The translations under genes were made by a program, and so were the position numbers. Below are positions 36,250-45,965 of a stretch of DNA of 64,000 nucleotides, one piece after another (within the stretch, counting starts at the first letter, position 1; each line of letters opens with the position of its first letter). Under the pieces are notes generated by a model. The model was not told the origin of the DNA, did not search any database, and was given only the letters and a program-made list of their open reading frames with translations. Origin of the DNA: Tibeticola sediminis. GTDB lineage: Bacteria; Pseudomonadota; Gammaproteobacteria; Burkholderiales; Burkholderiaceae_C. Location: assembly GCF_003843835.1 (NCBI RefSeq), contig NZ_RKQL01000002.1, positions 310,001 to 374,000 on the forward strand, written 5' to 3'.

Positions 36250-36712
36250 GCTGCCCGCGCAGTTCGCCCTGGGGATAGCGGGCGGTCGCAAGGCTCACAT
36301 ACCAGCGCCCGGCGCGCAGGTCCGCCATTTGCGCTGCCGTCAGCGTTGCGCGGCCCTCGGCAGGGCTGCGGATCGGCAAGGGCATCGCCTGCTGCACCGG
36401 CGCGTTCTGGCCGACCGCCGCGGGTCCGTGAAAGGCCGCCTGGGTCACCGGGCCCGACAAACGCGCAAAACTCAGTTTCCAGCGCAGCAATCCGGTTCGC
36501 GCATCCAGCAGCGCATCGAGCTGCCCGTAGCCCTGGCTGCGCACCGGTGACACGACGTTGTTGCCGACGAGTCGGGTACTGAAGGTCCACAGATAGGCGG
36601 GATTGTCGGGCGTAGCCGAGCCCGTGGGGCGGACTGCGTCGATGGATCCGCCCGGGCTCGTCGCCCGCGGCGCCGAAGCGCAAGCGACCAGCGCGGCCAG
36701 CACGGAACCCAT
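36233..36712 (-). CDS. CHRD-domain lipoprotein
   Basis: Lipoprotein of 159 residues from the ATG at 36712: MGSVLAALVACASA has a signal and lipobox LVAC, so the mature protein starts at the cysteine. The body fits a CHRD (chordin-type) fold: SQGYGQLDALLDARTGLLRW, VTQAAFHGPAAVGQNAP and the C-terminal RYPQGELRGQL signature. Role of bacterial CHRD proteins is not known. The open frame continues upstream into element H and has no better start. It overlaps the end of mnmC convergently. Confidence 0.85.
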   Translation of the reverse strand: MGSVLAALVACASAPRATSPGGSIDAVRPTGSATPDNPAYLWTFSTRLVGNNVVSPVRSQGYGQLDALLDARTGLLRWKLSFARLSGPVTQAAFHGPAAVGQNAPVQQAMPLPIRSPAEGRATLTAAQMADLRAGRWYVSLATARYPQGELRGQLIERR

Positions 36713-36723
36713 GACGAGCAGCC

Positions 36724-36884
36724 GCCAGCGGCTCGGGTGGGAGCTGGGTAGCGCGCAACCCGGCTGCGGGCGGTCTGCGTCGTTGCAAATCTTTGCCATC
36801 GCTCCGGCTGGGGCTGCGGTTTGCGCCTCGCACCCCATCGCGCCGCCGCTCGCGCGCTTTCGCATGAACGGATTCAGCCTTGCC
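36724..36884. repeat. palindromic element H, degenerate 161-bp copy of the F/G type
   Basis: The 47-bp core is at 36781-36827 and the right arm TTCAGCCTTGCC ends at 36884, 57 bp from the core; counting 57 bp to the left gives a start at 36724, where the arm is decayed. From 36751 on it follows the G copy closely (CCCGGCTGCGGGCGGTCTGC). The core stem is imperfect here (GCCATCGC...GGCTGGGGC). It lies between the CHRD lipoprotein start and the esterase-monooxygenase gene; it also explains most of this 300-bp gap. Confidence 0.75.
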
Positions 36885-36917
36885 TTGGCCCTCAACCCCT
36901 GCCACCTGGAGATACTC

Positions 36918-37010
36918 ATGGAAACCCTCGACATCAGCCCCTACGCAGGCGGCGCGACCGTCCAGGCGCGTGGCCATCGAGCGACGTACACTGAGGCGTT
37001 GCTTGCGTAG
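36918..37010 (+). CDS. possible 30-residue peptide upstream of the fusion gene
   Basis: ATG at 36918 with GGAG eight bases upstream, reading METLDISPYAGGATVQARGH and ten more residues to a TAG, 8 bp before the start of the esterase-monooxygenase gene. It could be a leader peptide or chance. Amino acid content is unremarkable and no homologue is known to me. Confidence 0.25.
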   Translation: METLDISPYAGGATVQARGHRATYTEALLA

Positions 37011-37018
37011 GAGGCTCG

Positions 37019-39469
37019 ATGCTGGCTGAGTACACCCCCGACGGTTGGCGCGAACGCGTCGTGGCCTTCATTTTGCGCTGGACGCTGCGACTGCTCCTCA
37101 AGCCGGTATTTTCACCCCGTTTTTCGGTGGCTTTCCAACGCCGCTGGCTCGAGGCGCTTTCGCGCATTGCGATCCAGCAGCGCGGCGTGCGGCGCGAGGC
37201 AGGCGAGGTCGCCGGCGTGCGCGGCGAGTGGTTTCGACGCGACGGCCCGGCTTTGCGGGCCGGCACCCTGCTCTACCTGCATGGCGGCGCGTATTGCGTG
37301 GGCTCAACGGCGACGCACCGGGCGCTGACGGCCCGCATCGCCTGGGCCACCGGCTTGCCGGTGTTTTCGGCCGACTACCGGTTAGCGCCCGAGCATCCAT
37401 TCCCCGCGGGCCTGGAGGATGCCCTGGCGGCCTACCGGGCGCTGCGCGCGCAGGGGCCCGTGGTCGTCGCCGGCGACTCGGCCGGTGGTGGCCTGACCCT
37501 GGCACTGGCCTTGGCGCTGCGCGACGCGGGCGACCCGCCGCCCGCGGGACTCTGGCTGCTCTCCCCCTGGGCCGACCTGGTCGTTCCCGACCCGCCGCCG
37601 CCCGAGCCTCCGGGCGAAGCCATGTTGAGCGTCGCCTGGGCCCAGGTCTGTGCGCGGCTCTATCTGTTCGGCGCTTCGGCGCTGTCTGGCGAGCGGCCGC
37701 AGCCCGAGCTCGAGGCCGAATTCGCCGTGCGCGTGCTCGACCCGCTCGTCTCCCCGATGCGCGGCGACCTCGGCCGTCTGCCGCCCGTGCTGATCCAGTG
37801 CGGCACCGACGAGCTGCTGCACCCGATGGCACTGGCCTTGCATGACGCACTGTTGCAGGCGGGCAACCCAAGCGTGCGCTGCGAGGTCACCCGGCACCGC
37901 TGGCATGTGTTCCAGATGCACGTGCATGCCCTACCCAGTGCCGACCAGGCGGTCGACCGCGCCGCCCGCTTCCTGCTCGAACAGATCGATGCGCAGCACC
38001 CTCCGGGGGGATCGGCCGAGGAGCCGGAAGATCGGGAAGTGGTGATTCTCGGCGCGGGCATGTCGGGCTTGTGCATGGCGGCGGGTCTGCTGCGCGAGGG
38101 CCGGCGCGACTTTGTCATCCTCGAAAAGCAGCCCGGCCTCGGAGGGACCTGGTGGGACAACCGCTATCCGGGCGCCCATGTGGACGTGCCGGCCCCGGTG
38201 TATTCGTTCAGCTTCGCGCCCAATCCGCGTTGGTCACGCCGGTTCGCTTCGGCCCCCGAGATTCAGCGCTACATGCAGGCGCTGGCCGAACGCCTGGGTT
38301 TGCTGCCCCACCTGCGCTTGCGCACGCGGCTGGTGCGGGCGCAGTTCGACGCGGACAGCGGGCGCTGGATCCTCGAAACCGAAGCGGGCCAGACCTTGCG
38401 TGCGCGCTTCTTCGTCTGCAGCACCGGCCCCTTGAATCAGCCGCGCTGGCCCGAAATCGAGGGGCTCGAGCGCTACGCGGGCGAGCGCTTGCACTCTGCC
38501 CGCTGGGATGACTCGGTCGCGGTTGCGGGCCGCCGGGTGGGCGTCATCGGCACCGGATCGACCGCTTCGCAACTCATCCCGCCGATGGCCGCGCAGGCTG
38601 CGCGACTGCATGTTTTTCAGCGCACGGCCAACTGGGTGCTGCCGCGGCTCGACCGCCGTTATGGCGCCCTCGACCGCGTGCTCGCGCAGTTTCCTCCCTA
38701 TGCACGTGCCGTTCGCACATTTTGGATCGCGGTGCTCGAATGGGGTCGCAAAGGCTTTGACGAGGGCACGCTTGCGCGGCGCGGCATGTTGCGCGCCGCA
38801 CGCGCGCTACGAGAACGCCAGATTGCCGACCCCACCCTGCGCGAACGGCTCACGCCGCCCTACCCCTTGGGCTGTAAGCGCATCATTTACTCGAACGAGT
38901 ATTACCCGGCACTCGCGCAGCCCCATGTCGAACTCGTCACCGAGCCGATCGTGCGCATCACCGAGCGCGGCATCGTGACCGCAGACGGCCAGGAGCGCGC
39001 GCTCGACGTACTGATCTGCGCCACCGGTTTCGATACCGTGCACCTGCTCTCTTCGGTCGAGGTGCGTGGTCGAGAGGGCCTGCGGCTCAGCGATGCCTGG
39101 GCCAAGGGCCCCGAGGCCTATCTGGGCGTGAGCGTCGCGGGTTTCCCGAACTTTTTCTTGCTGCTCGGCCCGAATACCGCTACCGGCCACACGTCCACAC
39201 TGCTCTACATCGAACCCGAGGTCGAGCATGTGCTCGCCTGCATGAGCGCCGTGCGCGCGGGCGAGCACCGCGCGATCGAGGTGCGTGCCGAGGCGCAACG
39301 GCGCTGGAACGAGCGCTTGCAGTCCCGGCTGGCGGGCTCGGTCTGGAGCCTGTGCCGGAGCTGGTACCGCATGGAAAACGGCCGTATCGTCGCGCTTTTC
39401 CCGGGCTTCACCGCCGAATACGTGCGCGCCGTGCGTCGCCCGAACTGGGCCGACTACACGCTCGCCTGA
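37019..39469 (+). CDS. fusion of an HSL-type esterase and a Baeyer-Villiger monooxygenase
   Basis: Single frame of 816 residues with GGAGG seven bases upstream of the ATG. Residues 1 to about 325 form an alpha/beta-hydrolase of the hormone-sensitive-lipase class: oxyanion HGGAYC, nucleophile GDSAGG, acid in CGTDELLHP and histidine in WHVFQMHVH. From about 340 a flavoprotein monooxygenase follows: FAD site GAGMSGLCMA, second dinucleotide site GTGSTA, and the type I Baeyer-Villiger fingerprint YAGERLHSARWDD between them. The pair makes chemical sense: the second domain would turn a ketone to an ester and the first would hydrolyse it. Substrate unknown. It stands alone before a TlpA-like gene. 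Confidence 0.88.
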   Translation: MLAEYTPDGWRERVVAFILRWTLRLLLKPVFSPRFSVAFQRRWLEALSRIAIQQRGVRREAGEVAGVRGEWFRRDGPALRAGTLLYLHGGAYCVGSTATHRALTARIAWATGLPVFSADYRLAPEHPFPAGLEDALAAYRALRAQGPVVVAGDSAGGGLTLALALALRDAGDPPPAGLWLLSPWADLVVPDPPPPEPPGEAMLSVAWAQVCARLYLFGASALSGERPQPELEAEFAVRVLDPLVSPMRGDLGRLPPVLIQCGTDELLHPMALALHDALLQAGNPSVRCEVTRHRWHVFQMHVHALPSADQAVDRAARFLLEQIDAQHPPGGSAEEPEDREVVILGAGMSGLCMAAGLLREGRRDFVILEKQPGLGGTWWDNRYPGAHVDVPAPVYSFSFAPNPRWSRRFASAPEIQRYMQALAERLGLLPHLRLRTRLVRAQFDADSGRWILETEAGQTLRARFFVCSTGPLNQPRWPEIEGLERYAGERLHSARWDDSVAVAGRRVGVIGTGSTASQLIPPMAAQAARLHVFQRTANWVLPRLDRRYGALDRVLAQFPPYARAVRTFWIAVLEWGRKGFDEGTLARRGMLRAARALRERQIADPTLRERLTPPYPLGCKRIIYSNEYYPALAQPHVELVTEPIVRITERGIVTADGQERALDVLICATGFDTVHLLSSVEVRGREGLRLSDAWAKGPEAYLGVSVAGFPNFFLLLGPNTATGHTSTLLYIEPEVEHVLACMSAVRAGEHRAIEVRAEAQRRWNERLQSRLAGSVWSLCRSWYRMENGRIVALFPGFTAEYVRAVRRPNWADYTLA

Positions 39470-39496
39470 CCGGCGCGCGGTTCCCCCGGAGTCTCG

Positions 39497-40369
39497 ATGC
39501 TGTCCATACCCCTTGGGCCGATCGCGCTGCCGCTCGCACCCGTGCTGCTGGTCGCCGCCGCGTGGCTCGCGGGCCTTTTGGCGCGCACGCTGGCGCAGCG
39601 CCTGGCCCTGCGACGGGGGGAAACCCTCGAAGCATCCGCCTCCCATGCCGAACACGCTGGGCGGCTTCTCACGCAAGCGCTGGCGGTGGGCCTGTTGGCC
39701 GCGCGGCTGGCCCATGTCGGACTGAACGCTTCGGCCTATGCCGCCCTGCCCTGGGCGGTGCTCGACCTGCGCGACGGAGGTTGGATGCTGCTGGCCGGCA
39801 TCGCCGCCGGGCTGGTGTGGATCGCGGTTCGGGCGCGCGGCGATGCGGCCTTGCGGATGCCCCTAGGGGCCGCGGCCTCAGTGGGCATCGGGGTGTACCT
39901 GCTTGCCCGGGCCTTGTTGCTGCCGACGGCAGATAGCAGCTTGCCCGCCCTGCAGGAGCTGCGCTTGGCCGCGCTCGACGCGGGTGGCGGGTTGGGCGCG
40001 ACGGTTTCGCTTCGGGAGGCGGCGGCGGGCCGATCGGCGGTTGTCAATCTCTGGGCCAGCTGGTGCGGCCCCTGCCGCGCCGAGATGCCGACCTTTGCCC
40101 AGGCGCAGGAGCGCCATCCCGAGGTCGCTTTCATCTTCGTGAACCAGGGCGAGCCGGCGGCGACGGTGGCGCGGTATCGCCAAACGCTGCAGCCGCCGCT
40201 CGCCCAGGTGCTGCTGGACCCTGAACGGCGCTTGGGCGCTGCGCTCGGTAGCCGCGGGCTCCCGACGACCATCTTCATCGATGCCGACGGTCGGATGCTC
40301 GAAGCCCATTTCGGCCCGCTCAATGCGGCGGCACTCGAAGGGGCCGTGCGCCGGCTGGGTCAGCGCTGA
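39497..40369 (+). CDS. TlpA-like thiol-disulfide protein with N-terminal membrane domain
   Basis: Protein of 290 residues. Four hydrophobic segments (about 8-32, 55-75, 95-115 and 122-142) make a membrane domain, followed by a periplasmic thioredoxin-like domain with NLWASWCGPCRAEMPT (about 182-197) and a cis-proline region GLPTTIFIDADG. TlpA/ResA proteins reduce disulfides in cytochrome c or copper-site maturation. GGAG lies seven bases upstream of the ATG. The membrane part is unlike the single anchor of classical TlpA. Confidence 0.85.
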   Translation: MLSIPLGPIALPLAPVLLVAAAWLAGLLARTLAQRLALRRGETLEASASHAEHAGRLLTQALAVGLLAARLAHVGLNASAYAALPWAVLDLRDGGWMLLAGIAAGLVWIAVRARGDAALRMPLGAAASVGIGVYLLARALLLPTADSSLPALQELRLAALDAGGGLGATVSLREAAAGRSAVVNLWASWCGPCRAEMPTFAQAQERHPEVAFIFVNQGEPAATVARYRQTLQPPLAQVLLDPERRLGAALGSRGLPTTIFIDADGRMLEAHFGPLNAAALEGAVRRLGQR

Positions 40370-40411
40370 GCGCGGTCCCGCGAGGGCGCGCGCGGCGCAC
40401 CGGGATCGGGT

Positions 40412-41575
40412 TCAGCGACCACTGAGCCCAAGCTGACGTGCGATCAACTCTTTCATGATTTCGTTCGTGCCGCCGTAGATGCGCTGCACCCGCGCATCGG
40501 CATACGCGCGGGTGATCGGGTATTCCCACATGTAGCCATAGCCGCCGAAGAGCTGCACGCACTCGTCCATCACCTTGCATTGCAGGTCGCTGCACCAGTA
40601 TTTCGCCATGCTGGCGGTGGCGGTGTCGAGCTGGTCGTTCAGGATCAATTCGCAGCAGCGGTCGACGAACACGCGCGCGACCTGCACCTCGGTGGCCAGC
40701 TCGGCGAGCTTGAAGCGGGTGTTCTGGAATGCGCCGATCGGCTGGCCGAAGGCCTTGCGCTCTTTGACGTAGGCCAGCGTCCATTCGATGGCTGCTTCGG
40801 CTGCGGCGACCGCCCCGATGGCGATCTGCAGGCGCTCCCAGGGCAGTTGTTCCATCAGGCAGACGAAGCCGCGGTTCTCGTAGGCCGCGCCGCCGAGCAG
40901 GTTTTCTGCGGGCAACGACACGTCATGGAAGAACAGCTCCGAGGTGTCCTGCGCCTTGAGCCCGAGCTTCTTCAACCGCCGCCCACGCTCGAAGCCCGCC
41001 ATGCCGCGCTCGACCAGGAACAGGCTGGTGCCCTTGGCGCCGGCTGCGGGGTCGGTCTTGGCGACGACGATCACCAGGTCGGCATGCCAACCGTTGGTGA
41101 TGAAGGTCTTGCTGCCGTTGAGCACATAGCTGCCGTCGGGCTGGCGCAGCGCGGTGGTGCGGATGCCTTGCAGGTCGCTGCCCGCGGCAGGCTCGCTCAT
41201 GGCAATCGCGCCGACCATCTCGCCACTGGCGAGTCGCGGCAAATACCGGGCTTTTTGGTCTTCGGTGCCGTAATGCAGGATGTAGGGCGCGACGATTTCG
41301 CTGTGCAGGCCAAAGCCGATGCCGGTCGTGCCCGCGCGGGCCAGTTCCTCCATTTGCGCGACCGAATACAGCTTGTCTGCCCCGGCACCTCCATAGGCCT
41401 CGGGCAGGGTCATGCACAGAAAGCCGTGGGCGCCGGCCTTGCGCCAGACCTCGCGGTCCACGAAGCCTTGATCTTCCCAAGCTTCGTGGTGGGGGGTGAT
41501 TTCGCGCTCGATGAAGCGGCGAAAACTCTCGCGGAAGGCCTCGTGTTCGGGGCTGAAAAGGCGGCGTTCGATCAT
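40412..41575 (-). CDS. acyl-CoA dehydrogenase
   Basis: FAD-dependent acyl-CoA dehydrogenase of 387 residues that makes the alpha-beta double bond. The family segments [13 protein letters not shown] and [10 protein letters not shown] and the C-terminal [16 protein letters not shown] are clear. The C-terminal block has Gly where medium-chain enzymes carry the catalytic Glu, while PWERLQIA has a Glu at the position used by long-chain and isovaleryl-CoA dehydrogenases, so it belongs to that type. The ATG at 41575 gives the [17 protein letters not shown] start. It is divergent from the thiolase gene, which fits a fatty-acid or branched-acyl oxidation block. Confidence 0.92.
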   Translation of the reverse strand: MIERRLFSPEHEAFRESFRRFIEREITPHHEAWEDQGFVDREVWRKAGAHGFLCMTLPEAYGGAGADKLYSVAQMEELARAGTTGIGFGLHSEIVAPYILHYGTEDQKARYLPRLASGEMVGAIAMSEPAAGSDLQGIRTTALRQPDGSYVLNGSKTFITNGWHADLVIVVAKTDPAAGAKGTSLFLVERGMAGFERGRRLKKLGLKAQDTSELFFHDVSLPAENLLGGAAYENRGFVCLMEQLPWERLQIAIGAVAAAEAAIEWTLAYVKERKAFGQPIGAFQNTRFKLAELATEVQVARVFVDRCCELILNDQLDTATASMAKYWCSDLQCKVMDECVQLFGGYGYMWEYPITRAYADARVQRIYGGTNEIMKELIARQLGLSGR

Positions 41576-41691
41576 GGGTGTCACCTGTTGGACGGATGCA
41601 CAAACAAATTTCACAAAGCAAGCGCTCGGTAAAACTATACTGCGCCCTGCGACCGGACCAGGGTCGCCCATGCCTCACCCCGGAGCCCCCC

Positions 41692-42897
41692 ATGACCGAA
41701 GCGTTCGTCTTTGACGCCATCCGAACCCCCCGCGGCAAGGGGAAGAAGGACGGCAGCCTCTATGAAGTCAAACCCATTGACCTGCTGGCCGGCCTGCTGC
41801 GCGAGCTGCAGCAGCGCAACGATCTCGACACCGCCCGGGTCGACGATGTGGTCATGGGCATCGTCTCACCCGTGGGCGAACAGGGCTCGGTGCTGCCCAA
41901 GATCGCCGCGCTCAAAGCGGGATGGGACTGGCAGGCCGCGGGCGTGCAGCTCAACCGTTTTTGCGCCTCGGGCCTCGAGGCGGTCAACCTGGCAGCGATG
42001 AAGGTGAAGAGCGGCTGGGAGTCGCTGGTGGTCGCGGGCGGCGTGGAGAGCATGAGCCGCGTGCCCATCGGCAGCGACGGCGGCGCCTGGGCGATGGACC
42101 CCGAGACCAACAGCCAGACGCTGTTCGTGCCGCAGGGCATCGGCGCCGACCTGATCGCCACGCTTGAGGGCTTTACGCGCGGTGACGTCGATGAATTCGC
42201 CCTCGAGAGCCAGCAGCGCGCCGCCCGCTCGCGCGACGCGGGCTATTTCGACCGATCGATCGTGCCGGTGCGCGATGCGCTGGGCCAGGTCATCCTCGCG
42301 CGCGATGAGTTCATCAAACCCCACACCACGCTCGAAGGCTTGGCCCAGCTCAAGCCCTCGTTCGAGCAGCTCGGCGCCATGGGCTTCGACGCCGTCGCGC
42401 TGCAGCGCTATCCGCAGGTCGAACGCATCGAGCATGTGCACCATGCGGGCAATTCCTCGGGCATCGTCGATGGTGCCGCGGCAGTGCTCATCGGTTCGGA
42501 GGAAGCCGGCAACAGCCTGGGCCTGACGCCGCGCGCGCGCATCGTGGCCGCCGCCGTCTCGGGTGCCGACCCGACCATCATGCTCACCGGGCCCATGCCA
42601 GCCACCCGCAAGGCCTTGGCCAAGGCGGGTCTGCGCATCGACCAGATCGACCTGTTCGAGGTGAACGAAGCGTTCGCCGCCGTGCCGATGAAATTCATGA
42701 AAGACATGGGCGTGCCGGCCGAAAGGCTCAACGTCAACGGTGGCGCCATCGCGATGGGCCATCCGCTCGGCGCCACCGGCGCCATGATTCTCGGCACCCT
42801 GATCGACGAACTGCACCGCCGCCAGTTGCGCTACGGCCTGGCGACTTTGTGTGTGGGCGGCGGCATGGGCATTGCCACCATCGTCGAACGTGTCTGA
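41692..42897 (+). CDS. acetyl-CoA acyltransferase (thiolase)
   Basis: Thiolase of 401 residues, the last step of beta-oxidation. Active-site residues are visible: the nucleophile in NRFCASGLE, the histidine in [16 protein letters not shown] and the C-terminal cysteine in [11 protein letters not shown]. The ATG at 41692 follows GGAGCCCCCC. It is 18 bp upstream of the FadJ-like gene and likely forms an operon with it, supplying the two activities of the FadAB-type complex. Confidence 0.93.
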   Translation: MTEAFVFDAIRTPRGKGKKDGSLYEVKPIDLLAGLLRELQQRNDLDTARVDDVVMGIVSPVGEQGSVLPKIAALKAGWDWQAAGVQLNRFCASGLEAVNLAAMKVKSGWESLVVAGGVESMSRVPIGSDGGAWAMDPETNSQTLFVPQGIGADLIATLEGFTRGDVDEFALESQQRAARSRDAGYFDRSIVPVRDALGQVILARDEFIKPHTTLEGLAQLKPSFEQLGAMGFDAVALQRYPQVERIEHVHHAGNSSGIVDGAAAVLIGSEEAGNSLGLTPRARIVAAAVSGADPTIMLTGPMPATRKALAKAGLRIDQIDLFEVNEAFAAVPMKFMKDMGVPAERLNVNGGAIAMGHPLGATGAMILGTLIDELHRRQLRYGLATLCVGGGMGIATIVERV

Positions 42898-42915
42898 AGC
42901 CGGAGCCTGCGCACC

Positions 42916-45087
42916 ATGATTCTGCAAACCCTGCGTCTGGATACCCTGGAACTGCCCTATGGCCGCGTGGCGGTGTTGACCTTCGATGCGCAAGGCGCAC
43001 CGGTCAACACCATGAGCCTGCAGTGGCAGGACGACCTCGAAACCGTCACCCAACACCTGGCCGCTGAGCGGGCGTCGCTGCGTGGCTTGATTCTGGCCTC
43101 GGCCAAGTCGAGCTTCTTCGCCGGCGCCGACCTCAAGAGCGTCATGCGCATGAAGCCCGAGGACGGTCCAGCCGCGTTTGCCCAGATCGAGCGCATGAAG
43201 CGGCAGTTCCGCACCCTCGAGACGCTGGGCGTGCCGGTGGTGAGTGCGCTCAACGGCAGCGCGCTCGGCGGCGGGTGGGAGGTTGCCCTGGTCGGCCACC
43301 ACCGCGTGGCCTTGAAGGACGCCAAGATTCAGTTTGGCCTGCCCGAAGTCACGCTCGGCCTGATTCCGGGCGGCGGTGGCATCACGAAGATGACCCGGCT
43401 GCTCGGACTCATGGGAGCACAGCCCTATCTGATCGAAGGCAGGCTCTTCGGGCCGGCCGAAGCGCTCGAGCTCGGCCTGGTGCACGAACTCGTCGACACG
43501 CCCGAGGCGCTGCAGGCGCAAGCGCTCCGTTGGATCGGCGGTGTGCAGGGCCAGCCCAGCGCCGCCCAGCAGCCCTGGGACCGCAAGGACTATCGGCTGC
43601 CCGGGGGGACGCCCACGAACCCCAAGATCGCCCAGGGGCTCGTGGTCGCGCCCGCGATGCTGAAGAAGAAGACCCGCGGCCTGTACCCCGCACCCGAAGC
43701 CATCCTCGCTGCCATGGTCGAAGGTGCTTTGGTGGACTTCGATACCGCGATGCGCATCGAGAGCCGCTATCTGGCGCGCGTGATGGTCACGCCGGTCGCG
43801 CGCAACATGATCAATACTTTCTTCTTCGACCTCAACGCGGTCAAGGCCGCGCAGAGCCGCCCGCGCGAGGTGCCGCGCTTCACGCCGCGGCGCGTGGGCA
43901 TTCTGGGTGCCGGCATGATGGGCGCGGGCATCGCCTGGGCGCAGGCGAGCCGGGGCATCCACACCATCCTCAAAGACGTCACACAGGCCAAAGCCGAGCA
44001 CGGCAAAGCCTACAGCGTGGATTCGAGCGCCGCGCGCGTGGCCAAGGGCCGCATGACCGAGCACGAGCAGGCCGCGCTGCTCGCGCGCATCGAGGCGACC
44101 GAGCGGGTCGACGATCTGCGCGGCTGCGAGCTCATCATCGAGGCGGTGTTCGAAAACCGCGGGCTCAAGGCCGAGGTGACGCAAGAGGCCGAGCCCATGC
44201 TGGCACCGGGGGGCTTCTTCGCCAGCAACACCTCGACGCTGCCGATCAGCAGCCTGGCGCAAGCCTCGGCGCAGCCGCAGAAATTCATCGGCATTCATTT
44301 CTTCAGCCCGGTGGACAAGATGCAGCTCGTGGAGATCATCCGCGGCCGCCAGACCGACGACGAAACCGTCGCGCGCGCCTTCGACTACGTGCGCGCGCTC
44401 GGCAAGCTGCCGATCCTGGTCAACGATGCGCGCGGCTTTTACACCAGCCGCACCTTCGGCACCTATGTGATGGAAGGTGCCGCGATGCTGGGCGAGGGCA
44501 TCCCGGCGCCGGTGATCGAGAACGCCGCCGTGCAGGCGGGCATGCCGGTCGGGCCGCTGGCGGTGCTCGATGAGACTTCGCTCGCACTTTCCGTCCATGT
44601 GCTCGACCAGACCCGAGCCGACTTTGCGGCTGAGGGGAAAACCTACGAGCCCACCCCGGGCGAGCAGTTGGTCGAGCGCATGGTCAAAGAGTTCCACCGC
44701 CTGGGTCGCGCGGCCGGAGGCGGCTTCTACGACTATCCCCCCGGACAAAAGAAGCGCCTGTGGCCCGAACTCAAGACCTTGTTCGAGCGGCCCGAGCGCG
44801 CCTGGGACGTACAGGAGGTCAAAGACCGGCTGCTCTGGCGCCAGTCCATCGAGACGGCCCGTTGTCTGGCCGAAGGCGTGCTGAACTCGGTTGCCGAAGC
44901 CAACATCGGCTCGATTTTCGGCATCGGCTTTCCGGCCTGGACCGGTGGCGCCTTGCAGTTCATCTATGGCATGGGTGTCGACCGCTTCTTCGAACGCGCC
45001 GACGCGCTCGCGCGCGCCCACGGCCCGGGCTTTGCCCTCAGCCCCGAGGTGCGCGCCACCCTCCGGGCGCGCGAGCCGCGTTGGTAA
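42916..45087 (+). CDS. FadJ/FadB-type enoyl-CoA hydratase / 3-hydroxyacyl-CoA dehydrogenase
   Basis: Multifunctional beta-oxidation protein of 723 residues. The N-terminal crotonase domain (about 1-190) has the oxyanion segments [11 protein letters not shown] and [13 protein letters not shown] and the catalytic-region glutamates in [15 protein letters not shown]. The dehydrogenase begins with the NAD motif [17 protein letters not shown] (about 330) and has [15 protein letters not shown]; two C-terminal 3HCDH domains follow. It probably forms a complex with the upstream thiolase. Confidence 0.93.
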   Translation: MILQTLRLDTLELPYGRVAVLTFDAQGAPVNTMSLQWQDDLETVTQHLAAERASLRGLILASAKSSFFAGADLKSVMRMKPEDGPAAFAQIERMKRQFRTLETLGVPVVSALNGSALGGGWEVALVGHHRVALKDAKIQFGLPEVTLGLIPGGGGITKMTRLLGLMGAQPYLIEGRLFGPAEALELGLVHELVDTPEALQAQALRWIGGVQGQPSAAQQPWDRKDYRLPGGTPTNPKIAQGLVVAPAMLKKKTRGLYPAPEAILAAMVEGALVDFDTAMRIESRYLARVMVTPVARNMINTFFFDLNAVKAAQSRPREVPRFTPRRVGILGAGMMGAGIAWAQASRGIHTILKDVTQAKAEHGKAYSVDSSAARVAKGRMTEHEQAALLARIEATERVDDLRGCELIIEAVFENRGLKAEVTQEAEPMLAPGGFFASNTSTLPISSLAQASAQPQKFIGIHFFSPVDKMQLVEIIRGRQTDDETVARAFDYVRALGKLPILVNDARGFYTSRTFGTYVMEGAAMLGEGIPAPVIENAAVQAGMPVGPLAVLDETSLALSVHVLDQTRADFAAEGKTYEPTPGEQLVERMVKEFHRLGRAAGGGFYDYPPGQKKRLWPELKTLFERPERAWDVQEVKDRLLWRQSIETARCLAEGVLNSVAEANIGSIFGIGFPAWTGGALQFIYGMGVDRFFERADALARAHGPGFALSPEVRATLRAREPRW

Positions 45088-45145
45088 GCGCCGACGGCGT
45101 GCGCAAGACGCTTGCTGCAGCGCAACAGCGCGCGGCTGGCTTGGC

Positions 45146-45197
45146 GATAATTCTCGGCTGCGACCGACGCGACGGTTTTGCCGTCGCTTTTTCTTTT
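45146..45197 (+). promoter_or_regulatory. possible promoter followed by a terminator hairpin before the SDR gene
   Basis: GATAAT (45146-45151) is a good -10 element but has a weak -35 (CAACAG, 17 bp upstream). Twelve to eighteen bases later comes a perfect terminator: GCGACGG (45169-45175), loop TTTTG, CCGTCGC (45181-45187) and TTTTTCTTTT. The hairpin lies 25 bp before the SDR start codon, so transcription into that gene must read through it. It could simply end the fad-type operon or act as an attenuator. The hairpin is certain; the control role is inference. Confidence 0.55.
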
Positions 45198-45221
45198 CCA
45201 TCCGACGCTTCCCCGACGACC

Positions 45222-45965
45222 ATGAAACGCCTCGAAAACAAAGTCTCGATCATCACCGGTGCCGCGCAGGGCATAGGCCTCGCCACGGCGCTCAAGTTTG
45301 CCCAGGAAGGCGCGCGCGTGGTCGTCTGCGACGTGCGCCAGGACGCGGTCGACGCCGCGGTGGCGCAGTGCCAGGCGACCGGCGCCGAGGCGCTTGGCTT
45401 CGTCATGGATGTGACGCAGCGCGCGATGGTCGATGCCGTGGTGACGCAGGTCCTCGAACGCATGGGCCGCATCGACGTGCTCGTCAACAACGCGGGCATC
45501 ACGCAGGATGCGCGGCTGCAAAAGATGACGATCGAGCAGTTCGACCGCGTGATCGACGTGAACCTGCGCGGCGTGTTTCACTGCGCACAAGCCGTCGCCG
45601 ACACCATGGTCAACCAGGGTTCGGGTGCCATCCTCAACGCCAGTTCGGTGGTCGGCATCTACGGCAACTTCGGTCAGACGAATTACGCCGCCAGCAAGTT
45701 CGGCGTCATCGGCTTCACCAAGACCTGGAGCCGCGAACTTGGCCCCAAGGGCGTGCGGGTGAACGCGGTGGCCCCCGGCTTCGTGCAGACGCCGATCCTC
45801 GGCACCATCCCCGACAAGGTCATCGCCGAGATGGAGCACCGCGTGCCGCTGCGGCGCTTGGGCCAGCCTGAGGAGATCGCCAACGTCTACGCCTTCTTGG
45901 CGAGCGACGAAGCAAGCTACATCAACGGCGCGGTGATCGAGGTTTCGGGCGGAATGACGGTGTGA
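45222..45965 (+). CDS. SDR-family beta-ketoacyl reductase (FabG/PhaB-like)
   Basis: NAD(P)-dependent short-chain reductase of 247 residues. The nucleotide loop is [13 protein letters not shown], then NNAGITQD, the catalytic Ser-Tyr-Lys in [11 protein letters not shown]...YAASK, and the C-terminal SGGMTV. It could be a 3-oxoacyl-ACP reductase, an acetoacetyl-CoA reductase or a 3-hydroxyacyl-CoA dehydrogenase; position after thiolase and FadJ-like genes favours a CoA substrate. A terminator hairpin lies directly upstream. Its stop overlaps the GTG start of the chromate-transporter gene. Confidence 0.88.
   Translation: MKRLENKVSIITGAAQGIGLATALKFAQEGARVVVCDVRQDAVDAAVAQCQATGAEALGFVMDVTQRAMVDAVVTQVLERMGRIDVLVNNAGITQDARLQKMTIEQFDRVIDVNLRGVFHCAQAVADTMVNQGSGAILNASSVVGIYGNFGQTNYAASKFGVIGFTKTWSRELGPKGVRVNAVAPGFVQTPILGTIPDKVIAEMEHRVPLRRLGQPEEIANVYAFLASDEASYINGAVIEVSGGMTV

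Noticed and set aside
36751-36886. Protein-coding extension of the CHRD lipoprotein to 36934
   Set aside because: The upstream part is the element H sequence; the signal peptide and lipobox begin at 36712.
41610-41641. Promoter and FadR/PsrA-like operator in the gap between the acyl-CoA dehydrogenase and thiolase
   Set aside because: TATACT has no -35 at proper distance, and the AGCGCT-centred symmetry is weak; only a general divergent control region can be claimed.
41866-45201. A frame of over 1100 codons on the minus strand across the thiolase and FadJ-like genes
   Set aside because: Mirror of two confident genes with complete motifs; its product reads as Ala/Arg/His-rich low-complexity sequence.
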